Shown here piece after piece: positions 55,752-64,000 of a DNA stretch of 64,000 bases. Origin of the DNA: CAZJAH01 sp964544155 (lineage in GTDB: Bacteria; Bacteroidota; Ignavibacteria; Kapaibacteriales; UBA2268); assembly GCA_964544155.1 (NCBI GenBank), contig CAZJAH010000001.1:268063-332062 (forward strand), read 5' to 3'. The translations under genes were made by a program, and so were the position numbers. Below the pieces are notes generated by a model that saw only the letters and a program-made list of their open reading frames with translations, had not been told where the DNA came from and made no database searches. Position 1 is the first letter of the stretch. Every line of letters begins with the position of its first letter.

Positions 55752-55825
55752 CTCCTGAGCACGGACTTGAACCGCGGACCCTCTGATTAACAGTCAGATG
55801 CTCTAACCAGCTGAGCTACTCAGGA
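55752..55825 (-). tRNA. tRNA-Asn (anticodon GTT)
   Basis: A 74-base cloverleaf. Acceptor arms TCCTGAG and CTCAGGA pair, discriminator G; anticodon stem TCTGA/TCAGA encloses CTGTTAA with anticodon GTT; T arm carries GGTTCAAGTCC. No encoded CCA. Confidence 0.96.
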
Positions 55826-55839
55826 ACGAATTGTGAACA

Positions 55840-55870
55840 CAAAACTAAGGATTATTCTCAAAACATCAAA
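55840..55870 (-). promoter_or_regulatory. Bacteroidota-type promoter for tRNA-Asn
   Basis: On the minus strand TTTG at 55870-55867 and TAGTTTTG at 55847-55840 with a 19-base spacer, an exact TTTG-N19-TAnnTTTG match. Transcription should start about eight bases before the tRNA 5' end. Confidence 0.8.
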
Positions 55871-55961
55871 ACAATTTTTTTTAAAAATCATGTTTTTGCC
55901 TTAAAATTATGCTTATAATTGTAATTGGGTAATTTTTAAATTATGATTAATTTAGCCGGCA

Positions 55962-56693
55962 ATGATAGTTAAAACCGAAGCAATTGTACTTAATTCAATG
56001 AAATACGGCGATTCAAGCAAGATCAACAAATTATACACGCTTGAACACGGTATGCAGACTACCCTTGCCAAAGGCGCCCGCGCCATGAATAGCAGGTTCG
56101 GCAGCGCCCTGGAGCCTGTGTCGCATATACAGGCGGCATATTATAAAAAGCCGTCACGATCAATGTATGTGCTCTCCGGCGCCGAGCATAGCGTTCCGCT
56201 AAGGAAAATAGGCACCTCTATAGAGCATCTTTCGGCGGCAATGCTTATTATCGAGACTATAGCCGCCACCCAGCAGGAAAATGACCCAAACGCGGAGCTG
56301 TTCACTCTCGCCGCGGATTCCCTGCTCTATCTGAATACACTGCCGGCAAATCCTTTTTCGGTCTTTGTGAGATTTCAGCTAAATTTCGCGAAATTACAGG
56401 GTTTCGGCATGGTTTTTCCTGATGTGGATGATGACGGTATACGGTATTTCTCAATTGAAAGTGGTACTTTTACTCAAATAGCCGCAGCGAACGGCGGAGG
56501 GCTTGTGATAAAGCTAAAATCCGAAACAGCGGCCCTGCTTAAGCTGCTCAATGAGGGTGATTTGGAAAGCACAGCCGGCAAGGGCTTTTCAAAAGAAGCA
56601 AGGGACGGGATGATCAGGCTCTTTGAGGGGTACTTCGGCTATCATTTTGATAAGAAAATCAGTTTTAAAACATATATGCTGCTTAATTATTAG
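55962..56693 (+). CDS. recO: DNA repair protein RecO
   Basis: A 243-residue recombination mediator that loads RecA with RecR. The OB-fold start KTEAIVLNSMKYGDSSKI and LYTLEHGMQTTLAKGAR are typical. The C-terminal part lacks the four cysteines of zinc-binding RecO, as in many relatives. It is followed 17 bases later by the HlyC/CorC gene. Confidence 0.94.
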   Translation: MIVKTEAIVLNSMKYGDSSKINKLYTLEHGMQTTLAKGARAMNSRFGSALEPVSHIQAAYYKKPSRSMYVLSGAEHSVPLRKIGTSIEHLSAAMLIIETIAATQQENDPNAELFTLAADSLLYLNTLPANPFSVFVRFQLNFAKLQGFGMVFPDVDDDGIRYFSIESGTFTQIAAANGGGLVIKLKSETAALLKLLNEGDLESTAGKGFSKEARDGMIRLFEGYFGYHFDKKISFKTYMLLNY

Positions 56694-56710
56694 TTTTTTT
56701 TGGTTTAAAA

Positions 56711-58015
56711 ATGTTATATGATATAGCGCTTACATTATTCTTTGTGTTTTTGAACGCTTTTTTTGTGGCCGCGGAATTCGCTATAGTAAGAGTCCGCGCG
56801 GTGCGGCTTGAGGTACTCGAGCGCGGAGGCAATAAGCTTGCCCCTGTTGCCCTGCATATAATGAGGCGCCCTGACGCTTACCTTTCGGCAACTCAGCTTG
56901 GTATAACCGTAGCTTCTCTTGGGCTTGGCTGGATAGGCGCAACAGTTGTTGCGTCAATTATACTGAATATTTTCGCGTTCGCAGGTGTTGATATGTCGCC
57001 TGAGCTTGCCCACAGTATTTCTCTCCCGTCGGCTTTTCTTCTGATTACCTTCCTGCATGTCGTTTTTGGAGAGCTCGGGCCGAAGTCCCTTGCCATTCAG
57101 TATCCCGAGAAGGTAGCCCTGGGTGTATCATTGCCTGTACGTATATTTTATATTCTGTTCAGCCCAGTAATATGGGCGCTAAATTCATTTGCTAATATCA
57201 TTATACGTATGGTGGGTTTGAAGCTCCCCTCAGAAGTAGAAGAAAAGCACACAGCAGAAGAGCTGCGCTATATCATCGAATCCGGCACCAAATCAGGAGT
57301 TATAACATCAGCAGAGCATAAGCTTCTGGAGAACATATTCGAATTTTCCAAAACTCCCGTCCGCCAGATCATGGTCCCACGCAATAAGATCGCGGGTATA
57401 GAAATAGGCATGAATGTAGATGAAATTCTCGAAATGATCATCGATGAAGGCTATTCGCGTCTGCCTGTTTACGATAAGACTATTGATAACATCGTAGGCA
57501 TTATTTACGCGAAGGACGTCATCAGCCTGATGATGCACCGGAATCTGATTATAATGCAGGACCTCATTAGGCCGGCGTATTTCGTCAGGGAGACTGACCT
57601 TATCAGCCGCCTGCTGGGCACTTTACAGAAGCGCAAGCTGCAGTTTGCCGTGGTACTCGATGATTTCGGGGGCACAGCCGGTATAGTCACAATGGAGGAT
57701 ATACTGGAGGAAATCGTAGGCGAAATTCAGGATGAATACGACGAAGAGCTTCCCATTGTCCAAAAGCCCGGCAAGGATGAATTCCTTATAGACGCACAGT
57801 CTCCCATTGCGGATGTTAATGAGTTCCTGCCAGCGCCGCTGCCCGAAAGCGATGATTACGAAACAACGGGCGGGCTACTTACGGCTGAGGTTGGACGTAT
57901 ACCCGAAGTAAATGAAGTGATCGAACTTGAAGATTATTTTTGCAGGATAGTTAAAAGGTCTGAAAGGAGTATAGAAGTTGTTCGTCTTAAATTTAAGGTA
58001 AATGAAGAAGAGTAG
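56711..58015 (+). CDS. HlyC/CorC-type (CNNM) membrane protein with CBS domains
   Basis: A 434-residue member of the CNNM/CorC family: a DUF21 membrane domain with four helices (residues 1-190; FVAAEFAIVRVRAVRLE and DAYLSATQLGITVASLGLGW), a pair of CBS domains (about 210-330: VRQIMVPRNKIAGI), and a C-terminal CorC_HlyC transporter-associated domain (about 345-430). Such proteins are linked with Mg2+ or Co2+ efflux; old annotation as haemolysin is not supported by function. It may form a unit with recO and the M16 peptidase (46-base gap). Confidence 0.93.
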   Translation: MLYDIALTLFFVFLNAFFVAAEFAIVRVRAVRLEVLERGGNKLAPVALHIMRRPDAYLSATQLGITVASLGLGWIGATVVASIILNIFAFAGVDMSPELAHSISLPSAFLLITFLHVVFGELGPKSLAIQYPEKVALGVSLPVRIFYILFSPVIWALNSFANIIIRMVGLKLPSEVEEKHTAEELRYIIESGTKSGVITSAEHKLLENIFEFSKTPVRQIMVPRNKIAGIEIGMNVDEILEMIIDEGYSRLPVYDKTIDNIVGIIYAKDVISLMMHRNLIIMQDLIRPAYFVRETDLISRLLGTLQKRKLQFAVVLDDFGGTAGIVTMEDILEEIVGEIQDEYDEELPIVQKPGKDEFLIDAQSPIADVNEFLPAPLPESDDYETTGGLLTAEVGRIPEVNEVIELEDYFCRIVKRSERSIEVVRLKFKVNEEE

Positions 58016-58061
58016 AAACAGCGGTACGGATAAACGGCACTAAGCGCTAAATACAGAAATA

Positions 58062-59348
58062 ATGAAAAAATCAGATAAATCCAGAGCCAAATTACTTAGG
58101 CAATTCGAACAAAAGCAGGAAGTCGAATACAACAAAACCGTACTTGATAACGGCTTACGCGTAATCAGCGAGAAAGTCCCCGGCGTGGAATCCTTCGCCT
58201 TGGGCGTATGCGCTAACTTCGGTTCCCGCGATGAACCTGATAGTATGCCCGGTATAGCACACTTTCTGGAGCATGCCTGCTTCAGGCGCACCAAAAATCG
58301 CACCGCCCGGGAGATTGCCTCCCAGCTCGAATCGGTAGGCGCTTACTCCAACGCTTTTACCACGAAGGAACTGACCTGCTTTTACGTGCGGTCTCTCACA
58401 AAGCATTTCCGTAAAACGCTGAACATTTTGGCAGATATAAGCCTTAACCCGGTATTTCAGGAATTGGATATTAAGCGGGAGCGATCTGTTATATTGGAAG
58501 AGATTAAATCCTACGAAGACGACCCCGAGGAATACATCTTCGATCTGGGCGATCTCTATTTATTCGGAGAAAATTCATTCGGCAATCCAATACTCGGAAC
58601 AAGAGATTCTATCAAAAAGATAAATGCCGAAGTCCTGGAAAAGTACCATTCAGACAGGTATTCCGCCGCTAATATGGTAATCTCGGCAGCGGGTAATATT
58701 GATCATGACAGGATGGTAGATAATATTCACAGGCATTTCGGCAGCCTCGGCAGAGGAAAGCTCCATCTGCGCGAAGTACCCATTAGAAAAAATGAACCTT
58801 TCCGCGAGGAATTGAATAAGCCCTTTTCGCAGGGGCATCTGCTCCTGGGAAGGCGCATTCCCGGCCTTGAATCGGACCTGCGCTATTCCATAGCCATACT
58901 GAACGTCTTATGGGGTGACGGCATGAGCTCGCGCCTTTATCAGAATATACGCGAAAGAAAAGGCCTGGCATATACCGTTTACTCTAATACGCAGATTTAC
59001 TCCGATTGCGGCGCTTTTTACGTTTATGCCGCTACCGACGAGAAAAACACAGCGAAAACCGAAAAAGCCATAATTGAGGAGATGAGGAAATTCGCCACGA
59101 AAAAAATTAGTAAGTCAGAATTTACCCGGGCCCGCGAACAGATCAAATCGGGCCTTGTTATGGAACTTGAAAGCCTGTCAACGCGCATGCAGGCGCTGGC
59201 CAAAAATGAATTCATGCTCGGCCGATACGAAAATATCCGCTCAGCCATAGAAATAATCGATGAAATAAAGCCCGGTGACATCTACGCCCTTGGCGAAAAA
59301 TTCCTCGACCCCTCCACCTGGAGCTCCATCATCATGCTCCCGGATTAG
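58062..59348 (+). CDS. M16 family zinc metallopeptidase
   Basis: A 428-residue mitochondrial-processing-peptidase-like protease. The inverted zinc motif is H67-F-L-E-H71 with Glu around 144 (VILEEIKSYEDDPEEY) as the third ligand, and the C-terminal half carries the R/Y pair in NIRERKGLAYTVYS. It is cytoplasmic or periplasmic; no signal peptide is visible at the chosen ATG. Function in protein or peptide turnover is inferred from the family. Confidence 0.95.
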   Translation: MKKSDKSRAKLLRQFEQKQEVEYNKTVLDNGLRVISEKVPGVESFALGVCANFGSRDEPDSMPGIAHFLEHACFRRTKNRTAREIASQLESVGAYSNAFTTKELTCFYVRSLTKHFRKTLNILADISLNPVFQELDIKRERSVILEEIKSYEDDPEEYIFDLGDLYLFGENSFGNPILGTRDSIKKINAEVLEKYHSDRYSAANMVISAAGNIDHDRMVDNIHRHFGSLGRGKLHLREVPIRKNEPFREELNKPFSQGHLLLGRRIPGLESDLRYSIAILNVLWGDGMSSRLYQNIRERKGLAYTVYSNTQIYSDCGAFYVYAATDEKNTAKTEKAIIEEMRKFATKKISKSEFTRAREQIKSGLVMELESLSTRMQALAKNEFMLGRYENIRSAIEIIDEIKPGDIYALGEKFLDPSTWSSIIMLPD

Positions 59349-59514
59349 TCAAAGCGGAGTAGAAAAATATGAAAAAGAAAAATATTTGGGCGTTTGAGTG
59401 AATTTTAACTTTTAGAGTATGTAACAAGCAACATAGCAAACAAATCATTTCACTCTAAGCCACTCCCCGGTTTCACAAAAAATTATTATCTTGCTTAATT
59501 TTTTCAGATCACTC

Positions 59515-60126
59515 ATGGGTACAAAGAACAGGTTACCGCAATTCAGAACAGATAGCAGAAAAGAGAAGATCAAAAGGGTGCTGGAGAAAAGGCAGCCCGA
59601 TATTACTATTATCCTCGAGAACATTAACGACCCGCATAATATGTCGGCCGCGCTGAGGTCATGCGACGCAACGGGAGTTCTCGAGGTGTGCTTCCTTTAC
59701 CACGGCAGCCAGCCCTTCCCTAAGCTGGGCAGGCAAAGTTCTGCCAGCGCAAAAAAATGGGTTGACGCCAGGATGTTCCACAGCGTCGATGAATGTTTTG
59801 AATTCGCACGTTCAACCGGGAAGAAGATATATACTACACACATGAGCCGCGATGCTGTTTCTCTCTATGACTTAAACCTGAGCGAACCCGTAGCGTTGGT
59901 TTTCGGCAATGAGCACGCCGGGGTATCTGAAAGGGCTGCTGAGCTTGCTGACGGCAATTACCTGATACCACAGGTGGGGATGATACAAAGCCTGAATATA
60001 TCCGTGGCATGCGCCGTAAGCCTCTATGAGGCATTTCGGCAGAGAACTCGGGCGGGCCTGTTTGACAGCCCCCGGTTTAGCCCGGAAAATTTTGAACTTA
60101 AGATGGATGATTGGCTGAAAAGATAG
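59515..60126 (+). CDS. TrmH-type tRNA/rRNA 2'-O-methyltransferase
   Basis: About 203 residues from the ATG at 59515, which gives a normal N-terminus; an in-frame TTG at 59491 would add eight residues. The SPOUT knot motifs are NDPHNMSAALRSCDA, LVFGNEHAGVS and IPQVGMIQSLNISVACAVSLYEA-type (core SLNISVACA). It would place a 2'-O-methyl group on a guanosine of tRNA (TrmH, position 18) or rRNA. The C-terminal extension resembles the TrmH type. No clear ribosome site was seen. Confidence 0.9.
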   Translation: MGTKNRLPQFRTDSRKEKIKRVLEKRQPDITIILENINDPHNMSAALRSCDATGVLEVCFLYHGSQPFPKLGRQSSASAKKWVDARMFHSVDECFEFARSTGKKIYTTHMSRDAVSLYDLNLSEPVALVFGNEHAGVSERAAELADGNYLIPQVGMIQSLNISVACAVSLYEAFRQRTRAGLFDSPRFSPENFELKMDDWLKR

Positions 60127-60252
60127 AAGTGAGAATTTCTTCTTAAAGATCCATTAACGTGCAGCAGCAGCATTAAATATCTATCTGCCATGACTGTAAT
60201 GAATTATATGAATATTATACAATTTCATCATTCACACTGCATTATTCATCAT

Positions 60253-60978
60253 TTATAAAAGATATAGAAGGGCGATCGAATCGAAGTAAATATGAAGTCC
60301 CGCTGCGAAAATGGCAGCCGCTGCAAATATATAAATTGCTATCCTCCACGCAAGTTTCCGCGCTTTTAAAACATGCATCACAATACCCGCAGCCGCTATA
60401 ATGTTTATCAAAAGCGTCATTATCAATCCACTGAGGCTGGGTTTGATTTTCTTTATTTCCGTTCCCTTAAAATCGGACATATATATCACATAGGGCTCGG
60501 GAGATATATTAAAGAAAAGCGCGTTCATCAAGCTGTCGGGCAGCTCTTTTTCTGTCACATTTTCGAGAATGTAAGCGCCGGCGTATCCCGAATAAGCCTT
60601 GTATTCCAGTTGCATGCTTTCACCGGCAGCTATATTTTTTAAGTAAGCAAGCTTGTCATCAATAGTGTAAGCGGGCAACCACAAAGTGGTATCCGGCAGC
60701 TTTCGGTAAGCGGCAATTTCGGCTGGGATTTCCAGGTCATTATTGATCTCAAATTTTTGGGTATTATATACAGGATCGAGGTAATTCCTGACAGGCTCGA
60801 TAAGTACGGGTACATTTACCCAAAGGAACCCTGCCCAAAAGAAAACCGCGGAAGCCAGAAGCAGGTAGCGCAAATAGAATAAGTGGCTCCCGGCTTTTAC
60901 TTTTCTATAAAACAAAAACCAAAGCAATCCATAAGATATAGCGCCCGAAATAAGTATTATCAACAGCATAGTATTCAA
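60253..60978 (-). CDS. Unknown membrane protein with a soluble loop
   Basis: A 241-residue protein I do not recognise: two N-terminal helices (about 5-25 and 35-58), a soluble loop of about 120 residues with many acidic and aromatic residues, and two C-terminal helices (about 185-205 and 212-235). The upstream sequence holds CGTATATTG, a near match to the -7 box. No family could be assigned. Confidence 0.7.
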   Translation of the reverse strand: MNTMLLIILISGAISYGLLWFLFYRKVKAGSHLFYLRYLLLASAVFFWAGFLWVNVPVLIEPVRNYLDPVYNTQKFEINNDLEIPAEIAAYRKLPDTTLWLPAYTIDDKLAYLKNIAAGESMQLEYKAYSGYAGAYILENVTEKELPDSLMNALFFNISPEPYVIYMSDFKGTEIKKIKPSLSGLIMTLLINIIAAAGIVMHVLKARKLAWRIAIYIFAAAAIFAAGLHIYFDSIALLYLL

Positions 60979-61077
60979 TATACGAAATAATGTGTTTTTT
61001 TAATCGGCAAATATTTTATTATATTGAGTTTCTAAATTAGGCTGAGCTAAATTTAAGATTGGAACGTCACAAGGCGC

Positions 61078-61419
61078 ATGTTAGACAAGATAAGAAAATA
61101 TTTCAGGGAAAAATGGGGTATTAAGAGCGGCTTACAGTTGTTTTTGATCCTGGCGGCATTTGGCCTCGCCGGTTCATCAACACTTTTTTTGAATGAATTT
61201 GTAACAGATTTCCTGAATATCGGCAGTTTCGATTCACTTTTTATGAAGGTATTGATCTGGCTGTTGATTTTTTTTCCGCTTTATCATGTAACACTGCTTT
61301 TTTACGGATTGATACTCGGCCAGATAAAGTTCTTCCTGAATTTTGAGAAGCAGTCAATTGGCCGTTTCGGTAAGCTTTGCAAAATGATAAGCTCCAAAAT
61401 GAAGAACAGAACAGCTTAA
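61078..61419 (+). CDS. DUF6787 small membrane protein
   Basis: A 113-residue protein with two membrane helices (LQLFLILAAFGLAGSSTLF and VLIWLLIFFPLYHVTLLF) and a GQIKFFLNFEKQSI motif, characteristic of the DUF6787 family common in Bacteroidota, sometimes mislabelled as prolipoprotein diacylglyceryl transferase. Function is unknown. Confidence 0.82.
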   Translation: MLDKIRKYFREKWGIKSGLQLFLILAAFGLAGSSTLFLNEFVTDFLNIGSFDSLFMKVLIWLLIFFPLYHVTLLFYGLILGQIKFFLNFEKQSIGRFGKLCKMISSKMKNRTA

Positions 61420-61612
61420 GAAACTTTTCAAATAAATCAAATCAGTAATAATACGGATACCTTTCTACGTATTCATACGGATATGACAGATCAGTAGATT
61501 TACTTAAAGTGAATACCAAGTTACCGAAGCAAATTAAGTACAGTATGGTAATTAATCATTCTCCGTGCTTATAGGGATTTACGGCAAAGAAAAATGTCGT
61601 ATATTTACATGT

Positions 61613-61684
61613 GTAAACCCCCATCTCACACTAGGTATTAGCGAACCCGGGGGCCCGGCACAAATCCGGGCTCCTTTTTTTTTT
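61613..61684 (+). ncRNA. Candidate small RNA of about 70 nt
   Basis: A promoter-like TATATTTA at 61600-61607 (one mismatch to the -7 box) would start a transcript near 61613. It would carry one hairpin (ACCCCC at 61616-61621 pairing with GGGGG near 61649) and end in the strong GC terminator at 61648-61684. It does not encode a protein and lies about 195 bases after DUF6787. Not matched to a known RNA family. Confidence 0.35.
61648..61684 (+). terminator. Strong terminator in the DUF6787 intergenic region
   Basis: GCCCGG pairs with CCGGGC around CACAAAT, flanked by GG/CC, and is followed by ten T residues. Confidence 0.85.
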
Positions 61685-61715
61685 CAAATTCCCGGAAACA
61701 GCCTTAGAAGCAAAA

Positions 61716-61826
61716 ATGGAAGAGATTTTGGATGAATCGGAATGCCAAAAGAAGAACAAACGCACTGGCCGGCCAAAAAATGAGATAATTACAACAGTAT
61801 TATCAGCAAAAAGAATCTTTTTGTAA
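61716..61826 (+). CDS. Possible small protein of 36 residues with an RPK motif
   Basis: ATG at 61716 behind an AGAAG site; 36 codons to the TAA at 61824-61826. The sequence KKNKRTGRPKNEI resembles the N-terminus of Bacteroidota mobilisation (MobC-like) proteins or an AT-hook, but the rest does not extend the match. It may be a remnant of a mobile-element gene or a chance frame. Confidence 0.3.
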   Translation: MEEILDESECQKKNKRTGRPKNEIITTVLSAKRIFL

Positions 61827-61894
61827 CAGAATCCGTTTTTCTGTGTTCTTCTTTACAATGGGGACATTAAATTATTAAAATTGGGGATGTAGCA

Positions 61895-63079
61895 ATGAAA
61901 AAATCACTACATTTTTGCCTGATCGCGCTTGTGATGATAGCCGCCGGCAGTACAGCTTCAGCGCAGCTAATTACTTTCTCGGCGGTGGATTCGCTGACTC
62001 AGAAGCCGCTCACGCTGGATAGCATCAGGATCATAAATCCGGATTACGAGATCGATACCACTATAACCGGTAATATCATAGACCTGGGCGAGTTGACATC
62101 AGTAGATGAAAAGAATGAAGGCACCTTTCCCCTTCAACTGACATCACAAGGCAAAGAACTCAGACTTTACTATCCCCGAAATTACTCCTTAAGAATTACG
62201 GATGTATCAGGCAGGGCCGTTTTCGAAAGCCCGGACCGGATTGGCAGCCTGAATATAGACCTGAACAGCCTCAGCACCGGTAATTACTACATGCGTCTGG
62301 TAAGCGCCGATAAGTCACTCACGCGCATGATTCAACTCTCCCCCGCGGGTATTTATATATCCGGCGGCGAGAAACGCGGTGTAGCTGAAATCAGCAAAGA
62401 CGGAACTATTGAGCAGTTCGAGGGGTTTACTTTTACTGCATATAGGAAAGGATTCCGCAACAAGGTATTAACCAGCACGGATATTAATAACGCGGATGAA
62501 ATATTATTTGAGCTTCAAAGAGTATTACCTCCCTTTGATCATAATGATTTCTCTATAGTAGAATTAAAATTGACTTTCGAAGGTTTTACCATTGAAACTC
62601 ATGAGTTTTATTCATATTGGGATTCAGCCAAAAAAACTTATGAAATAATCAATTATGAACATAGTATTACATTAAACAATATAATAGTTGTTGACACATA
62701 TACTAATTGCATGCTGAAATATGATGGTGATAGCTATATAGCTTGGAGGCAGGCTGATCATAAATTGAACAAACCAGGAGTTAATAAGATAAAGCTTACC
62801 ATTGATAGAGATAACCAACTAATAACTGATCTTTTTGTATGTAGATATCATTCTGAACAAAAGCCACCCTGGCAATTCACTTATTTATATAAAACTTATT
62901 TTTCAAATCTTACATATGAAGATCAGGGTGATCACCTGTTAGTTAATATTAAAAATAATGAATTATTTGAAGCTATGACCTTCTATGATGAATGGCAACA
63001 TGGTGCTCATATTAACAAATACTTTCGATACGATAAAAACAAGAATGCCGAGCTCATTATAAAGATCTATAAAAAATAA
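61895..63079 (+). CDS. Secreted protein with an internal T9SS-like domain
   Basis: A 394-residue protein with a signal peptide (1-23). Residues 70-155 read like a T9SS type A sorting domain (LRLYYPRNYSLRITDVSGRA, LSTGNYYMRLVSADKS), which normally ends a protein. Here about 240 more residues follow. The first 210 residues are encoded by ordinary DNA, but from about 62540 to the stop the DNA turns clearly AT-rich. This second part looks like a beta-rich soluble domain (FSIVELKLTFEGFTIETHEFYS) that I do not recognise. It may be a fusion of a short T9SS-like protein with a foreign segment. Confidence 0.72.
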   Translation: MKKSLHFCLIALVMIAAGSTASAQLITFSAVDSLTQKPLTLDSIRIINPDYEIDTTITGNIIDLGELTSVDEKNEGTFPLQLTSQGKELRLYYPRNYSLRITDVSGRAVFESPDRIGSLNIDLNSLSTGNYYMRLVSADKSLTRMIQLSPAGIYISGGEKRGVAEISKDGTIEQFEGFTFTAYRKGFRNKVLTSTDINNADEILFELQRVLPPFDHNDFSIVELKLTFEGFTIETHEFYSYWDSAKKTYEIINYEHSITLNNIIVVDTYTNCMLKYDGDSYIAWRQADHKLNKPGVNKIKLTIDRDNQLITDLFVCRYHSEQKPPWQFTYLYKTYFSNLTYEDQGDHLLVNIKNNELFEAMTFYDEWQHGAHINKYFRYDKNKNAELIIKIYKK

Positions 63080-63099
63080 GCCCGGGGCTAACCCGGGCC
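63074..63099 (-). terminator. Terminator between the secreted protein and the aldo/keto reductase
   Basis: GCCCGGGTTAGCCCCGGGC forms a short hairpin, and on the minus strand it runs into TTATTTTTTAT. It serves the aldo/keto reductase gene; on the plus strand the T run is weak. Confidence 0.7.
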
Positions 63100-63120
63100 T
63101 TATCGGTAAAAAATTTAATT

Positions 63121-64000
63121 TTAAACATCATATTCGGAATCGCCGTGGATAATCCTTTCTATATGCGGTGAATTCAGGAAATTATGCGGAAACCAGGGCT
63201 CGACATGGCTCGCTTCGTCCAGTTTTTGCATAAGATCATCAGACAGGACAAAATCAGCAGCCCCGAGATTATCCTCGAGGTGACTGAGCTTCCTCGCGCC
63301 TATGATGGGAATCATATTTCCGCCCTTTCGCATTATCCATCTAAGCGCTACCTGCGCCGGAGAGCGCCCGGTTTCTCCGGATACTTCAAGGCAGGCATCA
63401 GCAATTTTCATATTGCGTTCTGTCAGCTCTTTGAACTGTGCTTTATCAAGCCTGTCTTCCTTGCTTTCCCTATCCTTTGAGTACTTTCCGGTGAGTATTC
63501 CGCTGGCCAGTGGTGACCAGGCAGCCACAGCCAGATCGAACTTATCAGCCATCGGAATAAGCTCGTATTCGGGCGTGCGTTCTATAAGGCTGTATTCAAT
63601 CTGTATTCCGGCGAACTGAGTCCAACCGCGCAGCTCAGCCATTGTATTTGCCTGCGAAACTATCCAGGCGGGAGCGTCTGAAAATCCTATATACAGCACC
63701 TTACCGGAGCGGACAAGGTCATCAAGGCCGCGCATTAGCTCATCGACAGGCGTAAACCTGTCAAAGGCATGTACCCAGTACAAGTCGATGTAATCCGTGC
63801 CGAGCCTTTTGAGGCTTGCCTCTACTGCCTGAACCATATTCTTTCGATGGCTTCCGCTCGCGTTCGGATCTGCAAAATCCATGCTGGATGTGTATTTTGT
63901 GGCTATAACTAGCTTCTCCCTCATGCCTTTCATAAATTCGCCGATGAATTTCTCACTTGTGCCCCTCGTATAATAATTTGCCGTATCGATAAAGTTACCT
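63121..64000 (-). CDS. Aldo/keto reductase (5' end outside the window)
   Basis: An NADPH-dependent reductase of aldehydes or ketones with a TIM-barrel fold. The frame is open to the window edge; the portion before the internal Met at 63933 reads GNFIDTANYYTRGTSEKFIG, the aldo/keto reductase N-terminal signature, so the ATG lies beyond 64000. The visible part has the YIDLYWVHAFD segment and the C-terminal RWIMRKGGNMIPIIGARKLS NADPH motif. About 293 residues are present. Substrate unknown. Confidence 0.93.
   Translation of the reverse strand, partial: GNFIDTANYYTRGTSEKFIGEFMKGMREKLVIATKYTSSMDFADPNASGSHRKNMVQAVEASLKRLGTDYIDLYWVHAFDRFTPVDELMRGLDDLVRSGKVLYIGFSDAPAWIVSQANTMAELRGWTQFAGIQIEYSLIERTPEYELIPMADKFDLAVAAWSPLASGILTGKYSKDRESKEDRLDKAQFKELTERNMKIADACLEVSGETGRSPAQVALRWIMRKGGNMIPIIGARKLSHLEDNLGAADFVLSDDLMQKLDEASHVEPWFPHNFLNSPHIERIIHGDSEYDV

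Overview
The window looks like a piece of a draft (probably metagenome-assembled) genome from the Bacteroidota/Chlorobiota (FCB) group. Direct signs are type IX secretion (T9SS) C-terminal sorting domains on several secreted proteins, promoters of the form TTTG-N19/20-TAnnTTTG in front of rpsT (15112-15143) and tRNA-Asn (55840-55870), a CarboxypepD-reg/plug/beta-barrel outer-membrane receptor, a DUF5916 barrel, a DUF6787 protein, and an F-type ATPase operon without the beta and epsilon genes. An Ignavibacteria/Kapabacteria-like lineage is my inference; no rRNA is present to test it.

Layout. 1-5.05 kb: aspartate kinase (cut by the window edge), a two-gene cytochrome bd-like oxidase with a fused cytochrome c domain, and a divergent CobW-type metal chaperone. 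5.3-12.3 kb: an RNA-binding protein with a long leader, a DUF5916 barrel, a DUF5698/DUF2179 membrane protein, then a decaying surface-glycan cluster (frameshifted PglD-like acyltransferase, BKACE stub, intact GT2), a T9SS cargo and an unknown anchored protein. 12.5-16.1 kb: YceI, MgtE, rpsT with tRNA-Arg, and a wrecked methyltransferase gene. 16.2-27.5 kb: three large minus-strand genes, a double-OmpA outer-membrane protein followed by two giant VWA/beta-propeller/T9SS surface proteins.

28-42.2 kb: EF-G2, a palindromic-repeat island, an assembly gap flanked by an exact 55-bp duplication that cuts an oxidoreductase gene, a PDZ/membrane/GAF/SpoIIE phosphatase, a small Cys-rich secreted protein coupled to a T9SS cargo, a TonB-type receptor, and gyrA. 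42.4-55.2 kb is one collinear minus-strand run: ptb-buk, uracil-DNA glycosylase, ddl, a PfkB kinase, a secreted unknown, atpZ, an AtpI-like gene, atpB-E-F-H-A, the heptose epimerase hldD/rfaD, and atpG. 55.7-64 kb: tRNA-Asn, recO, a HlyC/CorC protein, an M16 protease, a TrmH methyltransferase, small membrane proteins, a candidate small RNA, an oddly built secreted protein, and an aldo/keto reductase cut by the window end.

How the genes fit together: much of the content is cell-surface or envelope (T9SS cargo, barrels, OmpA, HldD, Ddl), with energy metabolism (bd-like oxidase, ATP synthase, butyrate kinase route) and core information genes (gyrA, rpsT, EF-G2, recO) between. The best candidates for something undescribed are the OmpA/VWA/propeller locus, the oxidase whose partner subunit ends in a Cys-less HMA-like domain, and the Cys-rich/T9SS gene pair. 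I saw no CRISPR array, insertion sequence, prophage or recognisable defence system.
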